From an uncultured bacterium (GTDB taxonomy: Bacteria; Verrucomicrobiota; Kiritimatiellia; RFP12; UBA1067), in the NCBI GenBank assembly GCA_902801025.1, contig CADCGZ010000007.1, positions 1-64,000 of the forward strand: a DNA stretch of 64,000 nucleotides. The letters run 5' to 3'. The notes under the pieces are model-generated. The model was not told the DNA's origin. It did no database searches and saw only the letters and a list, made by a program, of their open reading frames with translations. Shown one piece after another: positions 1 through 7,249 of the stretch (within the stretch, counting starts at the first letter, position 1; the number at the start of each line of letters is the position of its first letter). Both the position numbers and the translations under genes were made by a program.

Positions 1-195
1 GGGGATGTTGTTGACGCCCGCGCCAGCGCGCGCGACGGCGAGGAGATTAGGGCCAGGGACGAGCTCGTCCATCTTGGCGCTTCTCACGAAGACGGCGTCT
101 GCCTCTTCGAACTTCTCGGTACGGGCGTAGTTTTCGCCCAGGTTGTTTAGCCCGCAATCCGCAATCGGATTGAGGCAGTTGTATTTGTAGTTCAT
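1..195 (-). CDS. serA: D-3-phosphoglycerate dehydrogenase, N-terminal part (cut by window edge)
   Basis: Only the first 65 codons are visible, and the reading frame runs off the left edge. The segment reads like the N-terminal half-domain of D-isomer-specific 2-hydroxyacid dehydrogenases: a Cys/Asn-rich start, then AVFVRSAKMDEL, then ARAGAGVNNIP, which matches the conserved RAGAGVNNIP strand-loop of SerA-type phosphoglycerate dehydrogenases. SerA oxidises 3-phosphoglycerate to 3-phosphohydroxypyruvate, the first step of serine synthesis in the cytoplasm. A promoter-like TGGTATAAT lies about 61 nt upstream, so this mRNA would carry a normal leader. The NAD-binding domain is outside the window, so another 2-hydroxyacid dehydrogenase of the same family cannot be excluded. 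Confidence 0.8.
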   Translation of the reverse strand, partial: MNYKYNCLNPIADCGLNNLGENYARTEKFEEADAVFVRSAKMDELVPGPNLLAVARAGAGVNNIP

Positions 196-256
196 TTTCT
201 GCTTTCTTCCGTAGAGTTTATCATGGAATTTGCCGTCACGCATGACGACAGCAGAT

Positions 257-265
257 ATTATACCA
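257..265 (-). promoter_or_regulatory. Extended -10 promoter for the serA-like gene
   Basis: On the minus strand the sequence is TGGTATAAT, a perfect -10 hexamer with the extended TGG element. It lies 61 nt before the start codon, giving a predicted leader of about 54 nt. Confidence 0.6.
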
Positions 266-269
266 CATT

Positions 270-1064
270 TTACCCCCCGCGCGTCATAACGGTTTCGGCA
301 AACCCGGACAGCGGAGAAAAAGTCACATACCTGACAACGGCGCTGCTGTCTGCATTCAGTTCGACGCGCGGCAGGTAGTCGAACGCGGCGAGAGACGCAA
401 AGTCCACGCCCTTCTCGAACAAGCCGAACAGGCTATCGCCGTCATCGGAGTTTGGCGAGAACGGACCATGCCCGACCAGGAACTTCTTTAGCCCCGTCAC
501 AAGCCACTTCAGCTTGTGCAAGGCCGGTCGCCTCAGCTTGAACTGGCTGGCAATGTAGTCGAGCAGAACGATGTCAAGTGTCGCGATGGCGGGATCCCCG
601 ACAAGTCGCATGCGCTCTCGTACGTCTTCGCAGAAGCCCCCTTTGCCGTCGGTCAAGAAGAGCGTCTTGAATCCGTTCTCCGAGTCCCCTTCCTCCAGGC
701 ACGACAACCGCCAATCTGGCTCGAGCTCAAGCCCAGGAAACAACTTGAGGAATCGCGCAAACCACGATTTCCGCTTGCCGGTATCAGCATGCGCGACTGC
801 GGCCATGTATCTGGCCCTGCTTTTATAGTCCTCCTCCACGACTGTCGACGGCACATAGCAGGCCGCCAACTTCATAAGTCCATCCATGACGGCATCGCAA
901 TGCCGCGAAAGCTCGTTCTCGGGATCGTCGCCCAAAGCGAGGATCATCAAAGTCTCAATGCGGTCGCGCTCCTTCTCGCGAAGCTCAGTCGGCAGCTTCC
1001 TGTAGTCCCGCAGCCGCTCGTCGACTTCCTTGACTTTACTAGCATCTATCTGTTGCCTGATCAT
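270..1064 (-). CDS. Hypothetical protein, 264 aa
   Basis: An open frame of 264 codons starting with ATG. I do not recognise the family. The N-terminal 110 residues are charged and probably helical. There is a Lys/Arg-rich stretch around residues 95-110 (KRKSWFARFLKLFPG) and a mixed C-terminal half. No signal peptide or clear membrane segment is visible. It has its own upstream -10 (1101-1106), a leader of about 30 nt and a weak purine-rich ribosome site. Its GC content is higher than that of the genes to its right. It is kept as real because of its length, its promoter and the absence of a better frame on either strand. Confidence 0.6.
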   Translation of the reverse strand: MIRQQIDASKVKEVDERLRDYRKLPTELREKERDRIETLMILALGDDPENELSRHCDAVMDGLMKLAACYVPSTVVEEDYKSRARYMAAVAHADTGKRKSWFARFLKLFPGLELEPDWRLSCLEEGDSENGFKTLFLTDGKGGFCEDVRERMRLVGDPAIATLDIVLLDYIASQFKLRRPALHKLKWLVTGLKKFLVGHGPFSPNSDDGDSLFGLFEKGVDFASLAAFDYLPRVELNADSSAVVRYVTFSPLSGFAETVMTRGG

Positions 1065-1100
1065 ACTTTATCTTCTTGTTACTTTCAACTGAAGGAATCA

Positions 1101-1106
1101 ATTATA
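1101..1106 (-). promoter_or_regulatory. -10 hexamer for the 264-aa gene
   Basis: TATAAT on the minus strand, 36 nt before the ATG at 1064. No convincing -35 element was found. Confidence 0.4.
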
Positions 1107-1173
1107 CATACGAAATTACAACAAGCAGCATCTCTTCACCTCACAAACAGAAGACCCCATTAATTCTGCCCAA

Positions 1174-3966
1174 TTACTTCAAGGACTCGTCTTTATGCTG
1201 CAATTGGGGGACTTGAATGTCGCCATCTTCAAGAAGTCCACAAGAAACAATATCGAGCTTGATCTTTCCAGAGCGAAGGTCACTAATTAGGTTGGCCACC
1301 TGCTCGCGAACTGCCCAAATATGGCTACCATCTGTCTTCTTACACAATGCGCCCATAGCTTTCTCAAACCGCTTCTTGAGCTTTGCCCGTTGCTTTTTGA
1401 CTTGTTTGTCGCCAAGTTTCGGCTTGATATCCTTAAAGGTGGAAACCATATCAGCAAACTGCATATTCATAGTTCTAGCGAAGGCTTCGCAAAGACGCCC
1501 GTATTCAGGCGAGCCTTTACTTATTGGCGAATTAAGCAGCCTCTTCATCTCGCGACCAAGAGCCCCTGGTGCAAGAAACGCAATCGGCATGATCGACTCT
1601 TTTTCACTGACTCGTTGATATGACACATCAATATAATTGTCGTAAATAGTTATTATAAAATCCCGATTATTTGTGATGTTGTAAATCTTCTTGCCACCGT
1701 TTGAAAAGAGATGCCCAACCTTGTTCAATAACCCACCACAGCTCCTTTTTGACCGACAATCGCGAACACTAGCATTGCAGTCCTTATACTTAAACTCGAG
1801 AAGATTCATACACTCCTCGACAAGTCTGCACATCTCCCTAGTAGTTGACGCTTCAGTAAAAGTAATCTTATAGGACAACTTCTTATCAATTAGCCGCTCA
1901 ATGCATTCTGCATGTTCTATTGATTTAAACCCAATAACCACACCATCCTGTGTATATTCTTTATCCACACCAAAAAGAGAAGGTTCCCATTCGTCTTTTT
2001 CGTCGCATTCAGAGTCCTGCGACTCAACCCCTGTAAAGTAGTCAAGGCGGCAAGCATCATAAGACCTAGCATCCTTATTGATTCCAACAAGGTTCTTCCG
2101 TGAGCAAACAGAGTCAATGAAGAACGACAGCGACCCGCGGAACTCCTCAGCAGGAACCTTACCAGAGCCTTCACCGTTAAACTCCTCAACAAACCCATCC
2201 ATCTTTTCAATAAACTCCCGGCGAATCAGACTAGTAATTCGCACAACAGCCGACGCAATTTCATCCGGCCTTCCGGGCTTGCCTACATTCATTTCCTTTG
2301 CGAAAACATCATTAAGCCTCTTAGCTATATCCACAAGCTTATTATCAGCATCAGGGCATTTCTCATACTCTCGCCCAACGAAGATAAAGAAGGTGTTAAA
2401 CTCCCCTTTGAGCATCTCCCACAACTGTACCATTCCCTTCTGGAAATCCTTAGTATCGGTAGCCCACTTCTGAAGCACCTTGCGTTGCTCGTCCTCTACC
2501 ACATTAAACGCAGGATCCGCAAGTTGCAGAATCATCGCATAAGCTCTTGCAAAAAGCGTCTTGACCGAGGCAACCTCCTTTTTACGGAATTCCTCAATCT
2601 CCCCTTTGATCGTCTCGCTGACATCTTTGTCCGAATCGTACTCAACGAGAACAATTCTTTGATTCCGCATGCAATTCTTTATACGACTAATCCGATCATA
2701 TGCAACTTTATCACCATTCATCTTCTGCAAAGCAGTTAAAAGCACAGAGCTAACAGGCAACATCGCCTCTCGCATGACAAGTATTTCAAGACAAGACACT
2801 GCTTGCTTATACCACTCGACGCGTACTTCGCTCTCCGCATCGGACAGAGCAGGGCTTCCGTCTTCCGACTCTCTCTCTTCCTTTGCCTTCAACTCAACAA
2901 ATGCCGCGCCATAAATCATCGCTATCTTAAGTAGCAATTCTGAATTATCCATCGCAAGACGACGGACGCTCATCAGCTTGTCACCATCTTCAAGTAGCGC
3001 AGCAGCCCACCCGCCCCGCTCCTCTTTGACGATACTGATGTACTTCAAACGTGCATCTGCGGAGAAAAAGTCTTGACGAAGAAGATGGGAATCACACTCA
3101 ATGTATTTACCAAAACAAGATTTCGCCTCGTTAAGATACCGTTTCCTTATCTCTTCGCGGCTTGTTTTCTCAATTTCATCATCAGAAACAGTCTTGAGCG
3201 GTAGCTGCGTAATTTCAAGTGCCGCAGAGCCAAGTTCATACCAAAACTGAGGGTAGACAGAGAAATCCTCCCGCCGCTGATTAAGTTTTGCAAAACGGAG
3301 GAATGGGTCATATTCACTTTTGGCTTCATTGTACCAATCAATCTGTGTTTCCGTAAGTCTCCATTCGTCTTTGAACTCGTAAGCATCCGAAAGCCGCCAA
3401 GCACATTCAAAGAGTTCAACACGTAGCGCATGGAGCTGCTCCACTGCTGCTCGCTCCAACTCCCACATTTTATCCTCAAACTTCTCTAGCTCCTTCGCAT
3501 CGTCCTTCCTTTTATTCGCATACATGCTTACACCAACCACAGCTGCTGTCGCCGCTAGCGCGATTGGATTGCCGACGCAAACGATAAGCGAACTGCCACC
3601 AGACAGAAGCTTATCCATGACAGCCCCATTCACCTTCCTCTCATGGCGCACTTGAAGACGCCTGCGTTCCATGTCACTCAACCTAAAGAAGGAGATAGTG
3701 TCTAGCAACTTCCGCATAACCTTAAGCAAGGCCTCATCCTTGATGATGGACTCAATGTTTAGATTATTGAGAATGGCATTATATTCCTGCTCCATCGCAA
3801 CAAGATTGTTCTTGGCAATGATCTCAGAGACAGATGCCGTACACATGTTAAGTGCAGTTGCCGCCCGAAGCTTGTTGGCATCGCTGCGCTTGAGAGAGAC
3901 ATCGATCTTGGTTATGGAACGAGATCTATCGTTTCTGGAAAAGAATTGCGTGAAGATATTGTTCAT
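1174..3966 (-). CDS. Large membrane-associated protein of unknown function, 930 aa
   Basis: The start at 3966 is chosen because AAGGAGG sits 6-7 nt upstream; a longer frame begins at 4005 but would overlap the preceding gene. The protein is charged and largely helical. One hydrophobic segment, probably a membrane helix or hairpin, lies at about residues 120-147 and is rich in Gly, Ala and Val. Most of the protein follows that segment. The last 100 residues are basic. I see no catalytic motif. It starts 10 nt after the stop of the EEP-fold enzyme gene, so the two are almost certainly co-transcribed. It has low GC and AT-rich codons, unlike the housekeeping genes further right, consistent with horizontal acquisition. 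No function can be assigned. Confidence 0.75.
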   Translation of the reverse strand: MNNIFTQFFSRNDRSRSITKIDVSLKRSDANKLRAATALNMCTASVSEIIAKNNLVAMEQEYNAILNNLNIESIIKDEALLKVMRKLLDTISFFRLSDMERRRLQVRHERKVNGAVMDKLLSGGSSLIVCVGNPIALAATAAVVGVSMYANKRKDDAKELEKFEDKMWELERAAVEQLHALRVELFECAWRLSDAYEFKDEWRLTETQIDWYNEAKSEYDPFLRFAKLNQRREDFSVYPQFWYELGSAALEITQLPLKTVSDDEIEKTSREEIRKRYLNEAKSCFGKYIECDSHLLRQDFFSADARLKYISIVKEERGGWAAALLEDGDKLMSVRRLAMDNSELLLKIAMIYGAAFVELKAKEERESEDGSPALSDAESEVRVEWYKQAVSCLEILVMREAMLPVSSVLLTALQKMNGDKVAYDRISRIKNCMRNQRIVLVEYDSDKDVSETIKGEIEEFRKKEVASVKTLFARAYAMILQLADPAFNVVEDEQRKVLQKWATDTKDFQKGMVQLWEMLKGEFNTFFIFVGREYEKCPDADNKLVDIAKRLNDVFAKEMNVGKPGRPDEIASAVVRITSLIRREFIEKMDGFVEEFNGEGSGKVPAEEFRGSLSFFIDSVCSRKNLVGINKDARSYDACRLDYFTGVESQDSECDEKDEWEPSLFGVDKEYTQDGVVIGFKSIEHAECIERLIDKKLSYKITFTEASTTREMCRLVEECMNLLEFKYKDCNASVRDCRSKRSCGGLLNKVGHLFSNGGKKIYNITNNRDFIITIYDNYIDVSYQRVSEKESIMPIAFLAPGALGREMKRLLNSPISKGSPEYGRLCEAFARTMNMQFADMVSTFKDIKPKLGDKQVKKQRAKLKKRFEKAMGALCKKTDGSHIWAVREQVANLISDLRSGKIKLDIVSCGLLEDGDIQVPQLQHKDESLK

Positions 3967-3976
3967 GGCTTCCTCC

Positions 3977-5029
3977 TTAAAATGATTGAGACGCAGACAA
4001 GTCAAGCGTCGCCACTATCGGCACGTGATCAGACACACTCTCTTTATAAGAATGAAACATCTGGCTCGACCCTGCGTACACAAGCTCGGGAGCGTCAATA
4101 CGCTGTACATTTCTTATATAATCGCCAACTCGTCCAACTTCGAAACTGAAGTGATCATAATCATTGACATATGAACCGTCATTACCCGGTGTTTGATTCA
4201 TGGCAGAATTTGGCTGAGCTCCGGCAAACGCCTCGTCGTTCCCGAACAACCGCAACACGCCATTGTAGACCAAGGGGAAAAAGCCTAGACCAGCAGAATT
4301 ATCCACCCTAACATCCGGCTGGCCATCCGATCTTAGGTCCAATGTACAAATCGTTGTTTTATCCCTTTGCACGGACATCATTGTCGGCTGTCCTTTGAAC
4401 AATTTAGGGCGCGCATTAACAGCGGCGAGCATGGTGTACTTCAAGTTATAGTCCCCAGCGATGATCGCATATGTGCAAAAGCGCCTGCTAAAACGCGGAT
4501 ATATGTCATTAACGATCTTAGAATATTCATATGCCCTCATTGCCGCGCCTCCATACCACTCCGGATGCGACGACTGATAATTGTCAGGGCTAAATATGAT
4601 ATGCGTGTTTAACACACATAGTTCGTACCTCAATTCACCCAACCGCGTCGTGACAAACCTCGCGACCATCGGCGGACGCTTTATCGAGGTGTATCTCGTC
4701 ATCAATTCTGGCAGCACCTCATTCCCATCGTCGTCCTTTGCAAGAGTCACACAGTTCTCATCCCACAGGAAGGCGTATCCTTCACGATTATTACGCCATG
4801 TCTGTTTTTTGTCAAAGAATGCACGCCATTCACGATTTGCGCCACCAGACACACGAAGCTTGCCTATCAGATTGTCGATTGACTGCTGGTCAATTATCTC
4901 CTGCAACGCAAGCACGTCCGCACCCGACTTCACGATCACCTCGGCCACTACATCATAGTTCTTGGCAAACACACGATTCGTGTTAGAACTAAAGTTACAA
5001 AGATTTAAAGATCCTATCGTCAGTGCCAT
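3977..5029 (-). CDS. Endonuclease/exonuclease/phosphatase (EEP, DNase I-like) superfamily enzyme
   Basis: 350 aa from the ATG at 5029; a GTG at 5053 would add 8 residues. The ATG is preferred because EEP proteins begin with a strand like LTIGSLNLCNF. The metal-dependent EEP signatures occur in order: Asn9 in the first strand, LQE at about 42-44, NTH in the middle, GDYNL, DYDHF and a final SDHVPI. The predicted active site is therefore complete. EEP enzymes cleave phosphodiester or phosphomonoester bonds in nucleic acids, lipids or inositol phosphates; the substrate cannot be told from sequence. The gene lies directly upstream of the 930-aa membrane protein in an AT-rich block. No clear signal peptide is present. 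Confidence 0.85.
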   Translation of the reverse strand: MALTIGSLNLCNFSSNTNRVFAKNYDVVAEVIVKSGADVLALQEIIDQQSIDNLIGKLRVSGGANREWRAFFDKKQTWRNNREGYAFLWDENCVTLAKDDDGNEVLPELMTRYTSIKRPPMVARFVTTRLGELRYELCVLNTHIIFSPDNYQSSHPEWYGGAAMRAYEYSKIVNDIYPRFSRRFCTYAIIAGDYNLKYTMLAAVNARPKLFKGQPTMMSVQRDKTTICTLDLRSDGQPDVRVDNSAGLGFFPLVYNGVLRLFGNDEAFAGAQPNSAMNQTPGNDGSYVNDYDHFSFEVGRVGDYIRNVQRIDAPELVYAGSSQMFHSYKESVSDHVPIVATLDLSASQSF

Positions 5030-5097
5030 AAGCAAAAACCTAATATAGACCACATGTCTGACTTGCAGATGAAAATCAACAAAAATTCAATTTACCA

Positions 5098-5125
5098 ATA
5101 TTAGTAATTACGACAACCATGTCAA
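5098..5125 (-). promoter_or_regulatory. Promoter of the EEP-membrane protein operon
   Basis: The minus strand has TTGACA (5120-5125), a 16-nt spacer and TAATAT (5098-5103). The predicted leader before the ATG at 5029 is about 60 nt. Confidence 0.55.
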
Positions 5126-5163
5126 CTTGTGCAGTGATTAACATGCCACAGCTTCACAGTATA

Positions 5164-5202
5164 CCGCACAAGGCAAGGCTAGACAAAACCTGCCTTGCGC
5201 GG
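5164..5202. repeat. Imperfect inverted repeat (hairpin) between two island genes
   Basis: CCGCACAAGGCAAGG and CCTGCCTTGCGCGG are complementary over about 13 pairs, with one bulged A and one mismatch, around a 10-nt loop. It lies between the stop of the 75-aa gene and the promoter of the EEP operon. No T-run follows on the minus strand, so it is not a standard intrinsic terminator. Confidence 0.55.
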
Positions 5203-5233
5203 CCACCGTTACCATGTTCTATCTATTATAGCA

Positions 5234-5461
5234 CTATTTTTTCTTTGCGACCTTCTTTGCGGGGATCTTTTTTGCTGTTGGCTTCTTGTTTGCCGGCTTC
5301 TTGGCAGTTGGTTTTTTATCCAACTCCTTCTTCACATAATGCGTCCCCACAGCTGTCGCAGCGACCCCAATCATGGGCAGTCCAAGCACCGTTGCTGCAC
5401 CAGCGGCAATGGCCTCTGCCTTATGCTTTTTGAGAAATGTCAATACTTCTTTCATGTTCAT
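5234..5461 (-). CDS. Small Lys-rich single-pass membrane peptide, 75 aa
   Basis: The peptide has a short basic N-terminus, a hydrophobic Ala/Gly/Val-rich segment (about residues 17-40), and a C-terminal tail of about 25 residues made almost only of Lys, Ala and Pro in AKK/PTAKK repeats. Such tails resemble histone H1-like basic tails, but the membrane-like segment is unusual for a DNA-binding protein. AAGGA lies 8 nt before the ATG, and a good promoter (TTGCAA-17-TATAAT) lies upstream, so it is probably a real gene. Function unknown; binding of the tail to nucleic acid or acidic surfaces is an inference from charge only. Confidence 0.65.
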   Translation of the reverse strand: MNMKEVLTFLKKHKAEAIAAGAATVLGLPMIGVAATAVGTHYVKKELDKKPTAKKPANKKPTAKKIPAKKVAKKK

Positions 5462-5717
5462 TGTATTTATTCCTTTCGTATTTGTTAACTTTAACAGATT
5501 AATTTTCCTAGATTCAAATTTATAGTTGAAACATTTGCATTATAACACAGTATCAAACAAGTTGCAACATGCTTCGACTTGATTGTGGAAATGATAATAT
5601 CTCGTGGTCCTGCAAAGAAGAGAGTTCTATGCTGAGCTCGGCGTTCCACCACCGGCAGGTGGCGCATTTCATTTCCATAATCCGACAGAAAGCTGGCATA
5701 TCAAATTCACATATTTA
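5462..5717. other. Intergenic region, 256 bp
   Basis: AT-rich. It carries the promoter and leader of the 75-aa gene on the minus strand. The remaining 150 bp, downstream of the coiled-coil membrane gene, shows only a short CCACC/GGTGG hairpin with no T-run. I see no further gene. Confidence 0.5.
5539..5567 (-). promoter_or_regulatory. Promoter of the 75-aa peptide gene
   Basis: TTGCAA (5562-5567), a 17-nt spacer and TATAAT (5539-5544) preceded by TGT, an extended -10. The leader is about 70 nt and AT-rich, with AAGGA before the ATG. Confidence 0.65.
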
Positions 5718-6908
5718 TCATTTACCGTATTTCTTCCAAATCAAATATGTGCGAAGAAATTTCAAGGATGCCTCGACTATATCTTCTTTTTCATCCCTAT
5801 TCTTGTATTCGTAGTATGCTGCAGCCTTTTCTCGCGTGAACTGGCGGTAATCCGAGGACCTCGCCATTTCTTTTAGACGGTTTAGAATCTCACTCGCTCT
5901 GGCAAGAGGTTCCATTTTATCAAGATAGGCTAGCTCTTTGTCCATTTCAGCTTCGTACTTTGCCATCTCTTTTTCAAGACGCGCTTTTTCCATTGCCGCC
6001 TTCTCCGCAGATTCCTTCTCTGCTTTCTTACGTGCAGCAGCAAGCGCTTCTTTATTTTTTCTTAATTCCTCTTCAAAGCGCTCTATCTCCTTCTTGTCGA
6101 CAATCTTAGCATAAGCTTCAACCGTAGACCCAGCGCCTAAGGCAGTCGTATAAGAATAGGTCCCTTTTCGCACATAAATGCCTTCTTTCAATTGCGCACC
6201 GTCAACATAGCCACCATCTTGCGTCATGATAAAAACTATCTTGTCATTCGAGCCAGATCCTGAAAAAGCACTAAACCGTTCGGCTTCTTGCTCAAACATG
6301 TTCTCAAGATAATTGCCTGACCCATACACATAATGTACTAAGATACCGTCATCCGTCACACTTAAGACTTGTACTGCAGGATTCTGTCGATGTCGAAATG
6401 CCGTCCCAAACGCGGGTGTCGCCGTATGCTGGAAAATGTTCGAAAATGAGAGATCGCTAGCCTCAACGAATGCTCCGCCAGGCATTCTACCAACACCCCA
6501 TCCTACGACGAGTGAAAAAATTAAAATTGACGGCAAGGCAATTTTATCAACAATCGGCGTTAGCGGGCGATTCTTTACCTGAAGAAAAAGCCCGATCAGC
6601 ACATAAGCGACGAAAAGAACGGCAAAAAGCAACAAGGCATCTAAAAGAAACCATGCACAAAGAACAACCAGGACAACACCTGCAATCTTCCATACAATAG
6701 GAGGAACCTTTCCATCCAACTTGGACTTGATTTCAGCGGCTTTTTCTTTTGTTGCCTCCGCTGCGGCACGCGCCTTCTCTACATCTTCTGGACGCGCTTC
6801 CGTGGCCTTCTTTACGGCCTTTCCCCACCCCAGAGCGAGCAGATTCTTCAGCACTACCAGTTTCTCGAGTGCAGCCGACTTAAATGCTGCAAATGAGATC
6901 TTTTCCAT
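5718..6908 (-). CDS. Membrane protein with cytoplasmic helices and a coiled coil, 396 aa
   Basis: The N-terminal 65 residues are basic and helical. Two or three close hydrophobic segments follow (about 69-110) and another at about 122-140. A mixed domain of some 100 residues contains a MTQDGGYVDG stretch. A long charged coiled coil (about 255-340, rich in Glu, Lys and Ala) precedes a short C-terminal helical end. AAAGGAGGA lies close before the ATG. The gene ends the AT-rich island. Its transcript is predicted to start near 7118 and so carries a leader of about 200 nt with a strong hairpin. No family was recognised. Confidence 0.7.
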   Translation of the reverse strand: MEKISFAAFKSAALEKLVVLKNLLALGWGKAVKKATEARPEDVEKARAAAEATKEKAAEIKSKLDGKVPPIVWKIAGVVLVVLCAWFLLDALLLFAVLFVAYVLIGLFLQVKNRPLTPIVDKIALPSILIFSLVVGWGVGRMPGGAFVEASDLSFSNIFQHTATPAFGTAFRHRQNPAVQVLSVTDDGILVHYVYGSGNYLENMFEQEAERFSAFSGSGSNDKIVFIMTQDGGYVDGAQLKEGIYVRKGTYSYTTALGAGSTVEAYAKIVDKKEIERFEEELRKNKEALAAARKKAEKESAEKAAMEKARLEKEMAKYEAEMDKELAYLDKMEPLARASEILNRLKEMARSSDYRQFTREKAAAYYEYKNRDEKEDIVEASLKFLRTYLIWKKYGK

Positions 6909-6941
6909 AATCGTCTTCCTCCTTTATGTTTATACAAAAAA

Positions 6942-7010
6942 GTGCGTCGTTCTGTTCCTTTGTCGGAGGCCCTAGCACAGGCCGGTTGGAAAGGAGACAG
7001 GACGACGCAC
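6942..7010. repeat. Long imperfect inverted repeat in the 5' leader
   Basis: GTGCGTCGTTCTGTTCCTTT at 6942-6961 pairs with 6990-7010 over 20 positions, with one bulge and one G-T pair. An inner GGCC/GGCC helix (6968-6971 with 6980-6983) extends the structure. The whole element is about 69 nt and would form a stable RNA hairpin in the leader of the 396-aa gene. It could be an attenuator, a protein-binding site or a small non-autonomous mobile element; the sequence alone does not decide. Confidence 0.75.
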
Positions 7011-7088
7011 CAGAGGAGCAGCCATCCGCTTCTTCATCCAACCGTCTTTCAAGTGCTAGTTTTCCGACGTGGAGAAGCGACTTCAGGA

Positions 7089-7118
7089 TCACGCGGATTT
7101 CTCCCCGCGCTTTCCCAT
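7089..7118 (-). CDS. Predicted leaderless 9-codon upstream ORF
   Basis: An ATG lies 6 nt after the -10 hexamer at 7125-7130, the same spacing seen at the predicted leaderless genes of this window. The frame encodes nine residues (MGKRGEKSA) and a TGA. It would be the first translated element on the leader of the coiled-coil membrane gene. There is no direct evidence that it is translated. Confidence 0.3.
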   Translation of the reverse strand: MGKRGEKSA

Positions 7119-7124
7119 GCCCGC

Positions 7125-7133
7125 ATTATACCA
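7125..7133 (-). promoter_or_regulatory. Extended -10 promoter of the coiled-coil membrane gene
   Basis: TGGTATAAT on the minus strand. The predicted start of transcription is near 7118, leaving a leader of about 210 nt. Confidence 0.6.
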
Positions 7134-7233
7134 CACGAAACACGAAAAACGCAACGGGTATTTCCGCGCGCCCTCCGGCGCGCCGCCCTGTCCATACACA
7201 CATACGAACGGCAACCGGGGCCGTGACAAAATT

Positions 7234-7242
7234 TGCTATAAT
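7234..7242 (+). promoter_or_regulatory. Extended -10 promoter of the kinase-sigma operon, leaderless
   Basis: TGCTATAAT ends 7 nt before the ATG of the kinase at 7250, so transcription should begin at or next to the start codon. No Shine-Dalgarno sequence is present. Confidence 0.65.
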
Positions 7243-7249
7243 AATTCCG

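Larger units (their letters stand above)
6909..7249. other. Divergent intergenic region with leader, hairpin and two promoters
   Basis: 341 bp between the minus-strand coiled-coil gene and the plus-strand kinase gene. It contains the leader of the minus gene with a strong hairpin (6942-7010), a leaderless mini-ORF (7089-7118), the minus-strand promoter (7125-7133) and the plus-strand promoter (7234-7242). Confidence 0.7.

Noticed and set aside
3967-4005. A longer start for the 930-aa protein at 4005
   Set aside because: It would overlap the EEP gene, while the ATG at 3966 has an ideal AAGGAGG site.
5164-5202. The hairpin after the 75-aa gene as an intrinsic terminator
   Set aside because: No T-run follows it on the minus strand.
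6942-7010. The long hairpin as an integron attC site
   Set aside because: Ends lack the GTTRRRY/RYYYAAC core and no integron integrase or cassette array is present.
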